In this document: in pieces, positions 1 through 7,686 of the stretch
Layout: the number at the start of each line of letters is the position of its first letter
Position numbering within the stretch: position 1 is the first letter of the stretch
Assembly (NCBI RefSeq): GCF_031085295.1
Contig: NZ_JAVFWO010000004.1
Coordinates: 248,001-312,000 of the forward strand
Reading direction: 5' to 3'
Length of the DNA stretch: 64,000 nucleotides
Source: Microbacterium psychrotolerans
GTDB lineage: Bacteria; Actinomycetota; Actinomycetes; Actinomycetales; Microbacteriaceae
Notes under the pieces: generated by a model
What the model was told of the DNA's origin: nothing
The model's input: the letters and a program-made list of their open reading frames with translations, nothing else
The model's database searches: none
Translations under genes and position numbers: made by a program

Positions 1-425
1 CCTATCTCGCCGACAACGCGGCACAGCGTCGCAAGGGGACGGCGGCGGTCCTCGGCCGTTACGTCACCGACGTGGTCTTCCGCTCGACGGTCGTGAGGGT
101 CGCCGCCGCGCGGGGAACCGCCCCCACGTGGGTCTACCGCTTCTCGTGGCCGTCGCCCACGCGGCGGTGGGCGCTCCACTGCCTGGACGTGCCGTTCTGG
201 TTCGACTGCCTCGATGAGCCCCACGTGGCCGCGATCGCCGGTGACGCTCCGCCGCGACGGCTCGCCGCCGCGATCCACGGCGCCGCGGTCGCGCTCGTCC
301 GCGGCGACGACCCCGGGTGGCGCCCCTGGTCGGCCGCACCCGGGACGACACGGGTGTTCGGTGGCGCGGCATCCGCTCCGGATGTCGTCGCCGACGGCTA
401 CCGCAGCGTGCGTGCCCTCGTCTGA
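1..425 (+). CDS. Carboxylesterase, type B family (C-terminal fragment)
   Basis: The frame is open from base 3 to a TGA at 423-425, so only the last 140 residues are in the window. The pattern 'WVYRFSWPSP' followed by 'ALHCLDVPFWFDCLDE' matches the end of the alpha/beta-hydrolase domain of para-nitrobenzyl-esterase-like carboxylesterases, where a GA(C)HxxDxPFxF segment carries the catalytic histidine region. The catalytic serine and acid would lie upstream, outside the window. Substrate cannot be told. It is followed by a palindromic repeat (451-526) and then by a gene on the opposite strand, so it ends its transcription unit. Confidence 0.75.
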   Translation, partial: YLADNAAQRRKGTAAVLGRYVTDVVFRSTVVRVAAARGTAPTWVYRFSWPSPTRRWALHCLDVPFWFDCLDEPHVAAIAGDAPPRRLAAAIHGAAVALVRGDDPGWRPWSAAPGTTRVFGGAASAPDVVADGYRSVRALV

Positions 426-450
426 CCCGACGACGGCGCCTCAGTGCGCA

Positions 451-526
451 CGAACTCCGCAGAATTGCGCGAATCTCGCGGAGTTCGAGCCGATCGCTGC
501 GTATCCGGCGTGATTCTGCGGAGTTG
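451..526. repeat. REP-like palindrome, family A, copy 1
   Basis: A 13-base arm at 453-465 (AACTCCGCAGAAT) is exactly complementary to 513-525, and a nested inverted pair GAACTCCGC/GCGGAGTTC lies at 452-460 and 478-486. The same core recurs at 20304-20378 and 34894-34976. It fills the gap between the convergent esterase and LLM oxidoreductase genes, where it could also fold as a bidirectional terminator. Confidence 0.7.
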
Positions 527-531
527 ATGGG

Positions 532-1518
532 TCAGGCGAGGGCGCTGACCACCTCGCGCTCGAACAGCTCGACGCCCGAGAGGTCGTAGGCGGCCTCGGG
601 GAAGTAGTGGATGGCGTACCCGATGCCGTGGCGCTCGCGCTCGGCGAGGCGCTCGACGACCTGCTCCACTGCGCCGAAGGCGGGCGAGGTCACGTAGTCG
701 TGCTCGATCTGGTCGGCGCGCTCCTGTCCGACGAACGGGAGCAGGCGCGCCTTCACGGCCGCGAGGCGGTCGTGCGCCTCGGCCTCGGTCGCGCCGACGA
801 TCGTGTTGAAGTTCGAGCTGCGGGTGATCTCCGAGAAGTCGCGACCGAGCGCGTCGCAGTGCTCGCGCAGGATCGCGCTCTTGCGGTCGATGTCATCGAG
901 CGAGCCGGCGAAGTTCGTGTACGACGCGTACTTCGCCGCGATCTTCAGCGTCACCTTCTCGCCACCGCCGGCGACCCAGAGCGGGATGCCGCCGTCCTGC
1001 AGGGGCAGCGGCTGCACGATGGCACCGTCGACCTGGTAGTGCTTCCCGTCGAGCGTGGCACGGCCGGTGGTCCAGGCCTGCTGCATGATGTCGACGCCTT
1101 CGCGCAGCATCCGCAGTCGCTCCGGCACAGGCGGGAAGCCGTAGCCGTACGCCTCCCACTCGTGCTCGTACCAGCCGCCGCCGATGCCCATCTCGGTGCG
1201 TCCCCCCGACACGATGTCGACGGTGGCGGCGACCTTCGCGAGGTAGGCGGGAATGCGGTAGCCCATGCACGTGCACATCTGGCCGAGACGGATGCGGTCG
1301 GTCGATGCCGCGAACGCCGCCATCAGCGTCCACGCCTCGTGCGTCGCCTCCTCGCTCGGCACGGGGGTGGTGTGGAAGTGGTCGTAGACCCACAGCGACT
1401 CCCACGCGCCCGCGTCGGCCCGCTGCGCCAGTCCGTTCATCACCTCCCAGTGCTCAGAGGGGTCGATGCCGACCAGATCGAATCGCCAGCCTTGGGGGAT
1501 GAAGGTACCGAAGCGCAT
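532..1518 (-). CDS. LLM-class F420-dependent oxidoreductase
   Basis: A 328-residue luciferase-like monooxygenase fold protein. The N-terminus 'MRFGTFIPQGW' is a typical first beta strand of this family. The segment 'GGGWYEHEWEAYG' near the middle and 'PLWVAGGGEKVTLKIAAKYA' are hallmark motifs of actinobacterial F420-dependent LLM enzymes. It is cytosolic. The reaction is probably hydride transfer with reduced F420, but the substrate is unknown. An in-frame ATG two codons upstream (1524) is equally possible; neither has a clear ribosome binding site. The reading frame stays open further upstream, but that part has shadow-like composition. It is separated from the methyltransferase upstream by a palindromic repeat and is probably monocistronic. 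Confidence 0.85.
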   Translation of the reverse strand: MRFGTFIPQGWRFDLVGIDPSEHWEVMNGLAQRADAGAWESLWVYDHFHTTPVPSEEATHEAWTLMAAFAASTDRIRLGQMCTCMGYRIPAYLAKVAATVDIVSGGRTEMGIGGGWYEHEWEAYGYGFPPVPERLRMLREGVDIMQQAWTTGRATLDGKHYQVDGAIVQPLPLQDGGIPLWVAGGGEKVTLKIAAKYASYTNFAGSLDDIDRKSAILREHCDALGRDFSEITRSSNFNTIVGATEAEAHDRLAAVKARLLPFVGQERADQIEHDYVTSPAFGAVEQVVERLAERERHGIGYAIHYFPEAAYDLSGVELFEREVVSALA

Positions 1519-1582
1519 GCGCATCAGCCTATGGGGAGGACGGATGCCTCTGCCCGGCCCCGCGGACCCCTCGTCGCCGGAG

Positions 1583-1669
1583 CCGCGAAAGGGTATATTT
1601 CCGCCCCGCCGCTCGCGCTTGCAGGAACCGCGAAAGGGCGCGCCCGTGCGGAGATCTACCCTTCCGCGG
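1583..1669. repeat. REP-like palindrome, family B
   Basis: The 22-base arm at 1583-1604 (begins CCGCGAAAGGGTAT) matches the reverse complement of 1648-1669 at 19 of 22 positions. A third partial copy, AACCGCGAAAGGG, sits at 1626-1638 between the arms. The element lies between two same-strand genes (methyltransferase stop at 1691, oxidoreductase start at 1518). It could act as a terminator for the methyltransferase. No other copy was found in the window. Confidence 0.65.
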
Positions 1670-1690
1670 TTCTGGGGCGGGTTCGGGGGG

Positions 1691-2779
1691 TCACGGCGCC
1701 GGAAGGACGCGGGCGTGCGGCATCCGTTCCCGCATGACGGCGATCGCCTCGGGGTTGTGATCGACGAGGACGGCGTCGCGGCCGAGCGCCGAGGCCACCG
1801 CACCCGTGGTGCCGCTCCCCGCGAAGAAGTCGAGCACCCGGTCACCCGGGCGCGACGAGGCCTGCACGATCCGACGAAGGATCCCCTCAGGCTTCTGCGT
1901 CGGGTACCCGGTCTTCTCGCGCCCGGTCGTCGGCACGATGGTGTGCCACCACACGTCCGTGGGGAGCTTGCCGCGCTCGGCCTTCTCGGGCGTGACCAGC
2001 CCCGGCGCCATATAGGGCTCGCGGTCCACGGCATCCGAGTCGAACCAGTACGCCTTCGGATCCTTGACGTACACGAGGATCGTGTCGTGCTTGGTCGGCC
2101 AGCGCTTGCGGGTCTTGGCGCCGTAGTCGTAGGCCCAGATGAGCTCGTTGAGGAACCGCTCCCGCCCGACGAGCGCGTCCATCAGCACCTTGGCGTAGTG
2201 CGCCTCGCGGTAGTCGAGGTGAAGGTACAGCGTGCCGTCATCGGCGAGCAGACGCCAGGCCTCGAGCAGCCGCGGCTCGAGGAAGCCCCAGTAGTCGTCG
2301 AACCGGTCGTCGTAGGCCCGCAGATCGCCGCGGATGCGCTCGTACTCGCGACCGTGGAACCCGCGCCGCACGACTCCGGCGGCGTCCGCCCCGCGGGTCC
2401 CGCGGGCACGGTCCGCCCCGCCGACCCCGCGAGACGACACCGGGTCGCCGAGACCATGGGAACCGCCCATCGTCTCGTCCACCCGTTGTTCTCTCACCGA
2501 GAGGGAGCCGGCGCGAGCGTCGGACGATGCGGCGGGGGACGGATGCCGCGACCGGGCGGTCTCGATCGAGCGCTCCTGCGGGCGGCCGGTGTTGAACGGC
2601 GGGTCGAGGTAGATCAGCGTGAACGAGGCGTCGGGCAGCCGGCGGATGACCTCGAGGTTGTCGCCCTCGTGGATTTCGACGGACCCGGTGGCTGCCGCCG
2701 AAGCGGGCGCCGGGGTGGAGCCGGGGGCCGCTGCGCGGCCGCGGGGCGCGGCATCCGTTCCTCCCGCAGCCGAGCTCAC
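1691..2779 (-). CDS. Site-specific DNA methyltransferase, beta class (N6-adenine or N4-cytosine)
   Basis: A 362-residue amino-methyltransferase with motif IV 'YLDPPFNTG' before motif I 'DFFAGSGTTG', the order of the beta class. Other conserved parts are 'LHLDYREAHYAKVLMD' and 'GYPTQKPEGILRRIVQASSRPGD'. A GTG at 2777-2779 is the best start: it lies 13 bases after the lipoate ligase stop on the same strand, and the frame further upstream is a shadow of that gene. About 75 low-complexity residues rich in R, S, A and G sit right after DPPFNTG, where the target-recognition part starts. No restriction endonuclease is adjacent, so it looks like an orphan methyltransferase. The methylated sequence is unknown. 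Confidence 0.85.
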   Translation of the reverse strand: MSSAAGGTDAAPRGRAAAPGSTPAPASAAATGSVEIHEGDNLEVIRRLPDASFTLIYLDPPFNTGRPQERSIETARSRHPSPAASSDARAGSLSVREQRVDETMGGSHGLGDPVSSRGVGGADRARGTRGADAAGVVRRGFHGREYERIRGDLRAYDDRFDDYWGFLEPRLLEAWRLLADDGTLYLHLDYREAHYAKVLMDALVGRERFLNELIWAYDYGAKTRKRWPTKHDTILVYVKDPKAYWFDSDAVDREPYMAPGLVTPEKAERGKLPTDVWWHTIVPTTGREKTGYPTQKPEGILRRIVQASSRPGDRVLDFFAGSGTTGAVASALGRDAVLVDHNPEAIAVMRERMPHARVLPAP

Positions 2780-2792
2780 GCGCCCCGGCCCG

Positions 2793-3842
2793 TCACGGGA
2801 CCCGGCGCAACCACGCGTCGGTCGCGAACTTGGACTCCACGAGCGCCTCGGCCTCGGCGTACTCGTCGTCGGTGATATGACCGGGGACGGCGCCGTAGAG
2901 GTTCGAGAACGTCTCCTCGAGCTTGGCGATGATGGCCTCGCGCGGAAGGCCGGTCTGGCGGCGCAGCGGGTCCACGCGCTTGGCCGCCGACGTCGTGCCC
3001 TTGTCGCTGAGCTTCTCACGGCCGATGCGCAGGACCTCGGTCATGACCTCGCCGTCCATGTCGTAACTGAGGGTCGCGTGGTGCAGCACTCCCCCGTTGG
3101 CGAGGCGCTTCTGCGCTGCTCCGCCGATCTTGCCCTGCGGCGAGGCGATGTCGTTGAGCGGCTGGTACGTGGCGTCGATGCCGAGAGCACGCAGCGCCTG
3201 CAGCACCCAGTCGTCGAGGAAGGCGTAGGAATCCGCGAACGTCAGCCCGGCGACCAGCGATGCCGGCACGTACAGCGAGTACGTGACGATCGAGTTGGCG
3301 CCCATCAGCATCGCGCCGCCACCGGAGATGCGGCGCACGACGTCGAAGCCGTGCTTGGCGGCGCCGTCGGGGTCGACCTCGTTGCGCAGGGACTGGAACG
3401 AGCCGATCACGACCGCGTTCTCGTCCCACTCCCAGATGCGCAGCGTGGGACGCCGCCGGCCGTCGCCGACACGGCCGGTGAGCACCTCGTCGAGGGCGAG
3501 GTTCATGCGCGGTGAGACCGGCTTGTCGTGGACGATCTCCCAGTCGAAGTCGCGCCAGCCGGGCGCGGTGACGAGGGCCCGGCGCACCGCAGTGCCGACC
3601 GCCTCCGGCGTGAAGCCCAGCAGCTGCGCGCCGCTCGGGAGCGCCGACCGCACGGCGGCGGCGATGGCGGCGACATCCGCCTCGATCGGCAGTCCGTTCA
3701 CCGCGGCGTCGATGTCGTCGAGCGCGTCATCCGGCTCGAGGAAGAAGTCGCCCGCGAGGTGGAAGTCCGCGATGCGGCCGTCGCGCTCCTCGAGGTCGAC
3801 GACGACGAGCTTTCCGCCGGGGACCTTGTATTCGCCGTGCAT
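2793..3842 (-). CDS. Lipoate--protein ligase family protein with N-terminal accessory domain
   Basis: 349 residues. The C-terminal 250 hold the lipoyl-ligase fold with 'RRISGGGAM' and the lysine motif 'GKIGGAAQKR', which carries the catalytic lysine that contacts lipoyl-adenylate. Residues 1 to about 95 ('HGEYKVPGGKLVVVDLEERDGRI', shortened here, then 'FFLEPDDALDDI') resemble the small accessory domain normally found at the C-terminus of LplA, here placed first. The enzyme should attach lipoate or octanoate to E2 or GcvH domains in the cytosol. It starts at ATG 3842 and is followed after 13 bases by the methyltransferase, so the two may be cotranscribed. Confidence 0.85.
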   Translation of the reverse strand: MHGEYKVPGGKLVVVDLEERDGRIADFHLAGDFFLEPDDALDDIDAAVNGLPIEADVAAIAAAVRSALPSGAQLLGFTPEAVGTAVRRALVTAPGWRDFDWEIVHDKPVSPRMNLALDEVLTGRVGDGRRRPTLRIWEWDENAVVIGSFQSLRNEVDPDGAAKHGFDVVRRISGGGAMLMGANSIVTYSLYVPASLVAGLTFADSYAFLDDWVLQALRALGIDATYQPLNDIASPQGKIGGAAQKRLANGGVLHHATLSYDMDGEVMTEVLRIGREKLSDKGTTSAAKRVDPLRRQTGLPREAIIAKLEETFSNLYGAVPGHITDDEYAEAEALVESKFATDAWLRRVP

Positions 3843-3949
3843 GCGTTCAGCCTATTGCCCGGCCCGTGGGTCCAGCCGGGCCGGGCACCCGGCCGGCGGA
3901 GGTCGCGGGGCGGCCGGGCGCCGCCCGAAGGCGACGCCCGGCCGCCGGA

Positions 3950-4276
3950 TCAGTTGATGCCGGGGATGACGAGCCAGCGGTTGACGAGCACGATCCACAG
4001 CGCGATGACGGCGAGCGCCGCGATCGCGATGCCGACGCCCTGGCGCCCCCGGACGATGAGCCCGACGACGATGACGATCAGGGTCGCGATGGCCAGCACC
4101 AGCGCCCCGAACGGGATGCCGGGGAGGAACAGCGACAGGATGAACAGTGCGGCGACGACGATCTCGATGATGCCGACGAGGGTGTTGCCCTTGCCGCGGA
4201 CGCGCAGGATGCCGTCGACGAGGGCGAGCACGCCGCCGACGAGCGCGATGAGCAGGAGCCAGCTGAGGATGATCAA
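3950..4276 (-). CDS. Small hydrophobic membrane protein
   Basis: 108 residues with about four closely packed hydrophobic segments (roughly residues 2-20, 34-52, 54-75 and 82-100) and few charged residues, so it should be an integral membrane protein. Arginines at 25, 27 and 76-78 suggest cytosolic loops. The start is a TTG at 4274-4276, with AAAGG about 13 bases upstream. I do not recognise the family beyond a general resemblance to small multi-pass actinobacterial hypothetical proteins. It stands alone between the lipoate ligase and the cellulase, both on the same strand. Confidence 0.65.
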   Translation of the reverse strand: MIILSWLLLIALVGGVLALVDGILRVRGKGNTLVGIIEIVVAALFILSLFLPGIPFGALVLAIATLIVIVVGLIVRGRQGVGIAIAALAVIALWIVLVNRWLVIPGIN

Positions 4277-4395
4277 GGCGGGGGGAACCTTTCGCGAGGG
4301 ATGCCCCGGCGGGTGCCGGGGCGCGGTCAGCCTATCGACGCGCAGAACCGCGACCGCGAAACGACCGGGGTCTGGACTCGGCGCCCGCGCGACTG

Positions 4396-4444
4396 GTAAG
4401 AGGCGGCGGCGGGGAGGCGAGCATCCGTCACCGCCGCCTCTTAC
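4396..4444 (-). terminator. Hairpin downstream of the GH6 gene
   Basis: A perfect 14-base stem pairs 4396-4409 with 4431-4444 around a 21-base loop, starting 16 bases after the GH6 stop codon on its strand. There is no long T run, as is usual for intrinsic-like terminators in high-GC actinobacteria. Confidence 0.7.
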
Positions 4445-4460
4445 GGGGTCGACACGCCCA

Positions 4461-6068
4461 CTACGACGTGCAGGCGAGTCCGTCGAGAAGGAACTGCCAC
4501 GGCGTGCTGGCGGCGCCCTTCGCGTGGATCACCGTGTCGGGCGCATTGCCCGCCTTCTTGGTCGCGCCGCTGACGGTGACGATGCCGTCGTCCTGAACGA
4601 CGACGGCGCGCGTCGCCTTCGTCACGGTTTGCCCCTCCGGGACGGCGAACGCGAGCGTCCAGCGGTCGGCTACGGCACCCGAGAGGCGCACGGTCGCCGA
4701 GAACGAGCTTTCAGCGGGGTCGGCGACCCACGCGACGTGGCAGTCCAGCGGGGCGATCGGCGGATCCGCGAGAGCGATGAGCTCGCGCGCCTGCTCCACG
4801 AACCACTGCCCTGCCGCGGGGTCCTCGATGCCGCGCTCCGGGTCGAGCGGGCCGGCGGTTCCGCGGTAGCACTTGCCGTCGGACTCCCCCGGGACCTTGA
4901 TCCACAGGTACGCGTCGACCAGCGGCACGTCGGTCGTCGTGTCAGGACGAAGGCCCAGGCCGCGGTCCGGCGGGTTGCACCAGTCCTCGTTCGCGGGGTA
5001 GGCGCCCACCGGGTACTGCCACGGGCCGAGCCCGTTGCGGCTGGTGTCGATCACGAAGTGCGTGGTCGCCTCGACGCCGCCGAGGATGAGCTCGTAGCGC
5101 GAGTCGACCCCGCTCGTGTTCAGTGCCGGGTCGGCGGCATCCGCACTCCACTCGCTGTACTGCGATATGGCGACGCCGGTCCAGTCGTTCGCCGGGCCGC
5201 CGTTCCAGTACTGGTTGCCGCATGAGCCGAAGTCGCCCGGGTTCACCTCGGTGACGTACGCGAGACACTGCGAGATCCAGGTGCCGAAGGCGGTGGAGTT
5301 GGCGGTGAACTGGTAGTTCGACGCGTTGAGGAAGAAGCCGTCCGCATCCTGCACGCCACCCTTGATCAGGCGGTCGGAGATCTCGCCGACGTTCAGCCAG
5401 CTCGCGCCGGTCCCATCGAGATAGACGGATGCCGCCGGCAGCGCCCCGATCGCGTCCACAGCGTGGTTGAGCTGGGCGAAGCGCTCGGCCGCGGCGGTAT
5501 CCGCCGGCACCTCGGCGGGCTGGCACCACTCGTGCTGGCCGTCGAGCGTGACGTAGTGCGGGATGATGCCGAGCCCGTCGGGCTCGAGGATCACGGTGGC
5601 CGCCCGGTCGCCGATGCCGGCCGCGAATCCGTCGATCCAGGCCGCATACGCCGCGGTGTCGGCCGCTCCTCCCGCCGAGTACTGCGCGCAGTCGCGGAAC
5701 GGCAGGTTGTACGCGACGAGCACGGGCATGCGCCCCTGCGCGGCCGCGGCCGTGACGACGTCGTCCACTGCCGCCTCCACCTCGGCGGGCGTCCCCGAGG
5801 TGAACCAGTCGGCGGAGGCGATCGAGCCCAGCAGCTGGGCGTCGTCCCGCGCCTGGCCAGTGAGCGACTGCGCCGCCTCGAGGGTGGTGCTCCACGGGTT
5901 GACGTAGAGCTCGGAGCCGACGAGCCCGGAGTCGGCGTCCACCTCCTCCGCGGCGGCGGCGCCGGTGCTCAACGGGACGGCCAGGCCGATCGCGAGCGCA
6001 GCTACGGCACCCAAGGCCAGGATGCGCCCTCGCGAGCGCAGGCGAAGGCGGGCGGGATGAGGGGTCAT
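4461..6068 (-). CDS. Secreted glycoside hydrolase family 6 (cellulase/cellobiohydrolase) with C-terminal CBM-like domain
   Basis: 535 residues. Residues 1-40 form a Sec signal peptide ending in an Ala-rich cleavage region before 'EEVDADSG'. The GH6 domain runs to about residue 425: 'YNLPFRDCAQYS' (D126 is the predicted general acid), 'ILEPDGLG', 'LDGTGASWLN', 'VIDTSRNG' and 'LWIKVPGESDG'. The last 100 residues, with cysteines near both ends and a beta-rich W-containing pattern, look like a CBM2-type cellulose-binding module. ATG 6068 is preferred over the ATG seven codons upstream because AGGAG lies 8 bases before it. The exported enzyme should cut beta-1,4-glucan. A CelR/CebR-type operator lies 97 bases upstream. 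Confidence 0.92.
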   Translation of the reverse strand: MTPHPARLRLRSRGRILALGAVAALAIGLAVPLSTGAAAAEEVDADSGLVGSELYVNPWSTTLEAAQSLTGQARDDAQLLGSIASADWFTSGTPAEVEAAVDDVVTAAAAQGRMPVLVAYNLPFRDCAQYSAGGAADTAAYAAWIDGFAAGIGDRAATVILEPDGLGIIPHYVTLDGQHEWCQPAEVPADTAAAERFAQLNHAVDAIGALPAASVYLDGTGASWLNVGEISDRLIKGGVQDADGFFLNASNYQFTANSTAFGTWISQCLAYVTEVNPGDFGSCGNQYWNGGPANDWTGVAISQYSEWSADAADPALNTSGVDSRYELILGGVEATTHFVIDTSRNGLGPWQYPVGAYPANEDWCNPPDRGLGLRPDTTTDVPLVDAYLWIKVPGESDGKCYRGTAGPLDPERGIEDPAAGQWFVEQARELIALADPPIAPLDCHVAWVADPAESSFSATVRLSGAVADRWTLAFAVPEGQTVTKATRAVVVQDDGIVTVSGATKKAGNAPDTVIHAKGAASTPWQFLLDGLACTS

Positions 6069-6164
6069 GGAATTCTCCTGGGTCGTCATCGACCGCCGGG
6101 CGTCCTCGCCCGGGGAGTGGCACCGCGCGAACGGCGACCCTCGGCGGCCTCAGCGCCGCGGGGT

Positions 6165-6180
6165 GTGGGAGCGCTCCCAC
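6165..6180. promoter_or_regulatory. CelR/CebR-type operator upstream of GH6
   Basis: A perfect 16-base palindrome contains TGGGAGCGCTCCCA at 6166-6179. This 14-mer is the published binding site of the LacI-family cellulose regulators CelR (Thermobifida) and CebR (Streptomyces). It lies in the promoter region of the GH6 gene, so cellobiose-type induction is expected. No cebR gene is adjacent, so the regulator should be encoded elsewhere. Confidence 0.88.
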
Positions 6181-6255
6181 GGTGATCACTGCGGCCAGGA
6201 TGGCGCATCCGGCGAGCGGCGTCAACGGCTCGGCGCCGCGACCCAGGGGCGACGA

Positions 6256-7107
6256 TCAGTCTCGGGCGGGCATTCGCTGGTCGAGCCAGGCGAGGAGGTC
6301 GGCGCGGACGTCCTGCTGCACGAGCTCGTTGAAGATCTCGTGGCGGGCACCCGGGTAGACGAGCGTCGTCACGTCGGTGAATCCGGAGCGCGTGCGGTAC
6401 GCGTCGGCCAGCCGGTGCACGCTGCGCGGGCCACCGACGGTGTCGTCCCTGCCGACCATGAGGAGCGTCGGGATGTCGCGGCCGAGGTTCTTGCGCGGGA
6501 GACCGTACATGCGAAGGGAGTCCAGCACCCCGATGAGCTTGATCGGGTCTTCACTGGTGGTGAGGGGATCGTCCAGGAAGGCCCGCCCCACCGACAGATC
6601 GCTCGAGAGCCACTCGGTGCCCATCGCATCGGGACCGTCCCAGGGCTTGTTCAGTCCACTCGTGCGGATCGCACCCGGCATGCGCAGTGCCGAGCCGGTC
6701 AGGATCAGTCCGTCGTACGCCTCGGGATGCGCGTTCACCAGCATCTGGGCGAGCACGGAGCCGCCGGAGTGGCCCAGCAGCACGAGCGGCAGGTCGGCGT
6801 TCTCGGCGCGGATCTGCTCGGTGAACTTCCACATGGCGCCGAGCGCTGCCCGCAGGCCGCCGGGTCCCAGGTGGCCGAGGAGGGCGACGTCTCCGCCGTG
6901 CTGGGTCATGCCGGTGCGACCGTGGCCGCGATGGTCGGCCGCCCACACCGCGTAGCCGTGCGCGGTGAGAGCTTCGATCAGCACGGCGTACCGTCCCGCG
7001 TGCTCGCCGACGCCGTGCAGCAGCTGCACGACCGCCCGCGCTTCGGTCTTCGCCGGATGGACGTCGAAGAAGATCGTGATGCCGTGCGCATCGATGAACT
7101 CGGGCAT
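6256..7107 (-). CDS. Alpha/beta hydrolase, monoacylglycerol-lipase-like
   Basis: 283 residues with the serine-hydrolase order of motifs: 'LLHGVGEHAGRY' (oxyanion region), 'DHRGHGRT', nucleophile elbow 'GHSGGS', acid in 'VGRDDTVGG', and catalytic histidine in 'ARHEIFNE'. 'LLHGVGEHAGRY' and 'DHRGHGxT' are characteristic of Hydrolase_4 (lysophospholipase or monoglyceride lipase) proteins. No signal peptide, so cytosolic. The ATG at 7107 begins the conserved part; an upstream in-frame extension would cross the divergent promoter. It is divergent from the MarR-MFS pair, which share its control region. The substrate is probably a short ester. Confidence 0.85.
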   Translation of the reverse strand: MPEFIDAHGITIFFDVHPAKTEARAVVQLLHGVGEHAGRYAVLIEALTAHGYAVWAADHRGHGRTGMTQHGGDVALLGHLGPGGLRAALGAMWKFTEQIRAENADLPLVLLGHSGGSVLAQMLVNAHPEAYDGLILTGSALRMPGAIRTSGLNKPWDGPDAMGTEWLSSDLSVGRAFLDDPLTTSEDPIKLIGVLDSLRMYGLPRKNLGRDIPTLLMVGRDDTVGGPRSVHRLADAYRTRSGFTDVTTLVYPGARHEIFNELVQQDVRADLLAWLDQRMPARD

Positions 7108-7178
7108 GCGCAGAAGTCTAGGTGCGGGACGCCGACGCATCGCGCACGAACCCGGGAGGCGGCATCCGGCGACTTTCT

Positions 7179-7204
7179 TTAGCAAAGCTAATGAGCTATG
7201 CTAA
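7179..7204. promoter_or_regulatory. Probable MarR operator between hydrolase and marR-type gene
   Basis: TTAGCAAAGCTAA at 7179-7191 is an inverted repeat, and the half-site GCTAA recurs at 7200-7204 next to GCTATG. The AT-rich palindrome stands out from its GC-rich surroundings and sits just before the MarR gene in a divergent intergenic region, as expected for an autoregulated MarR system. It overlaps an upstream in-frame ATG at 7198. Confidence 0.6.
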
Positions 7205-7212
7205 GTAATCGC

Positions 7213-7686
7213 ATGAGCAGCAACGTGATCCCCATCCCTGAGACCGGCAGCGACCCGGGCGACCAGCCCGACCTCTCCTCCGCGGCTTCGCGGCTGCGCA
7301 TCGCGACGTTCCGCCTCGCCCGCCGAATGCGCACGCAGCGCGCGGTCGACTCGATGAGCGATGGGCAGTTCGCGGTGCTCGCGGCGCTCCGCGTGCACGG
7401 CGCCCACACCCTCGGCGAGCTCGCCGAGCGCGAGCGCGTGTCGGCTCCGTCGATGAACCGCACCGTCAACTGCCTGCAGGAGTCGGGCTACATCTCGCGC
7501 GCGGCCGACGAGAGCGATGGTCGCAAGGTGGTCATCTCGCTCACGCCCGAGGGCGAGGCCGTCGTCGAAGAGACGGCGCGGCGCCGCGACGCCTGGGTGG
7601 AGTCCTCGCTGGCCGAGCTGACGGCGCAAGAGCGCGAGACACTCGCCGCCGCCGCCGAGATCATGGCCCGGATGGTCGCCCGATGA
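7213..7686 (+). CDS. MarR family transcriptional regulator
   Basis: 157 residues from ATG 7213 (an in-frame ATG at 7198 would add five residues but lies inside the operator-like palindrome). The winged helix-turn-helix is clear: 'TLGELAERERVSAPSMNRTVNCLQESGYISRA' region followed by the wing 'DESDGRKVVISLTPEG'. A C-terminal helix for dimerisation follows. Its stop codon overlaps the ATG of the MFS transporter (ATGA at 7683), so it should repress the transporter and itself. The ligand is unknown but is probably a small lipophilic compound exported by the transporter. No ribosome binding site is visible, which fits a leaderless transcript. Confidence 0.88.
   Translation: MSSNVIPIPETGSDPGDQPDLSSAASRLRIATFRLARRMRTQRAVDSMSDGQFAVLAALRVHGAHTLGELAERERVSAPSMNRTVNCLQESGYISRAADESDGRKVVISLTPEGEAVVEETARRRDAWVESSLAELTAQERETLAAAAEIMARMVAR

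Noticed and set aside
532-2034. An N-terminal extension of the LLM oxidoreductase up to 2034
   Set aside because: The extra 170 codons are an out-of-frame reading of the methyltransferase gene and the family-B repeat.
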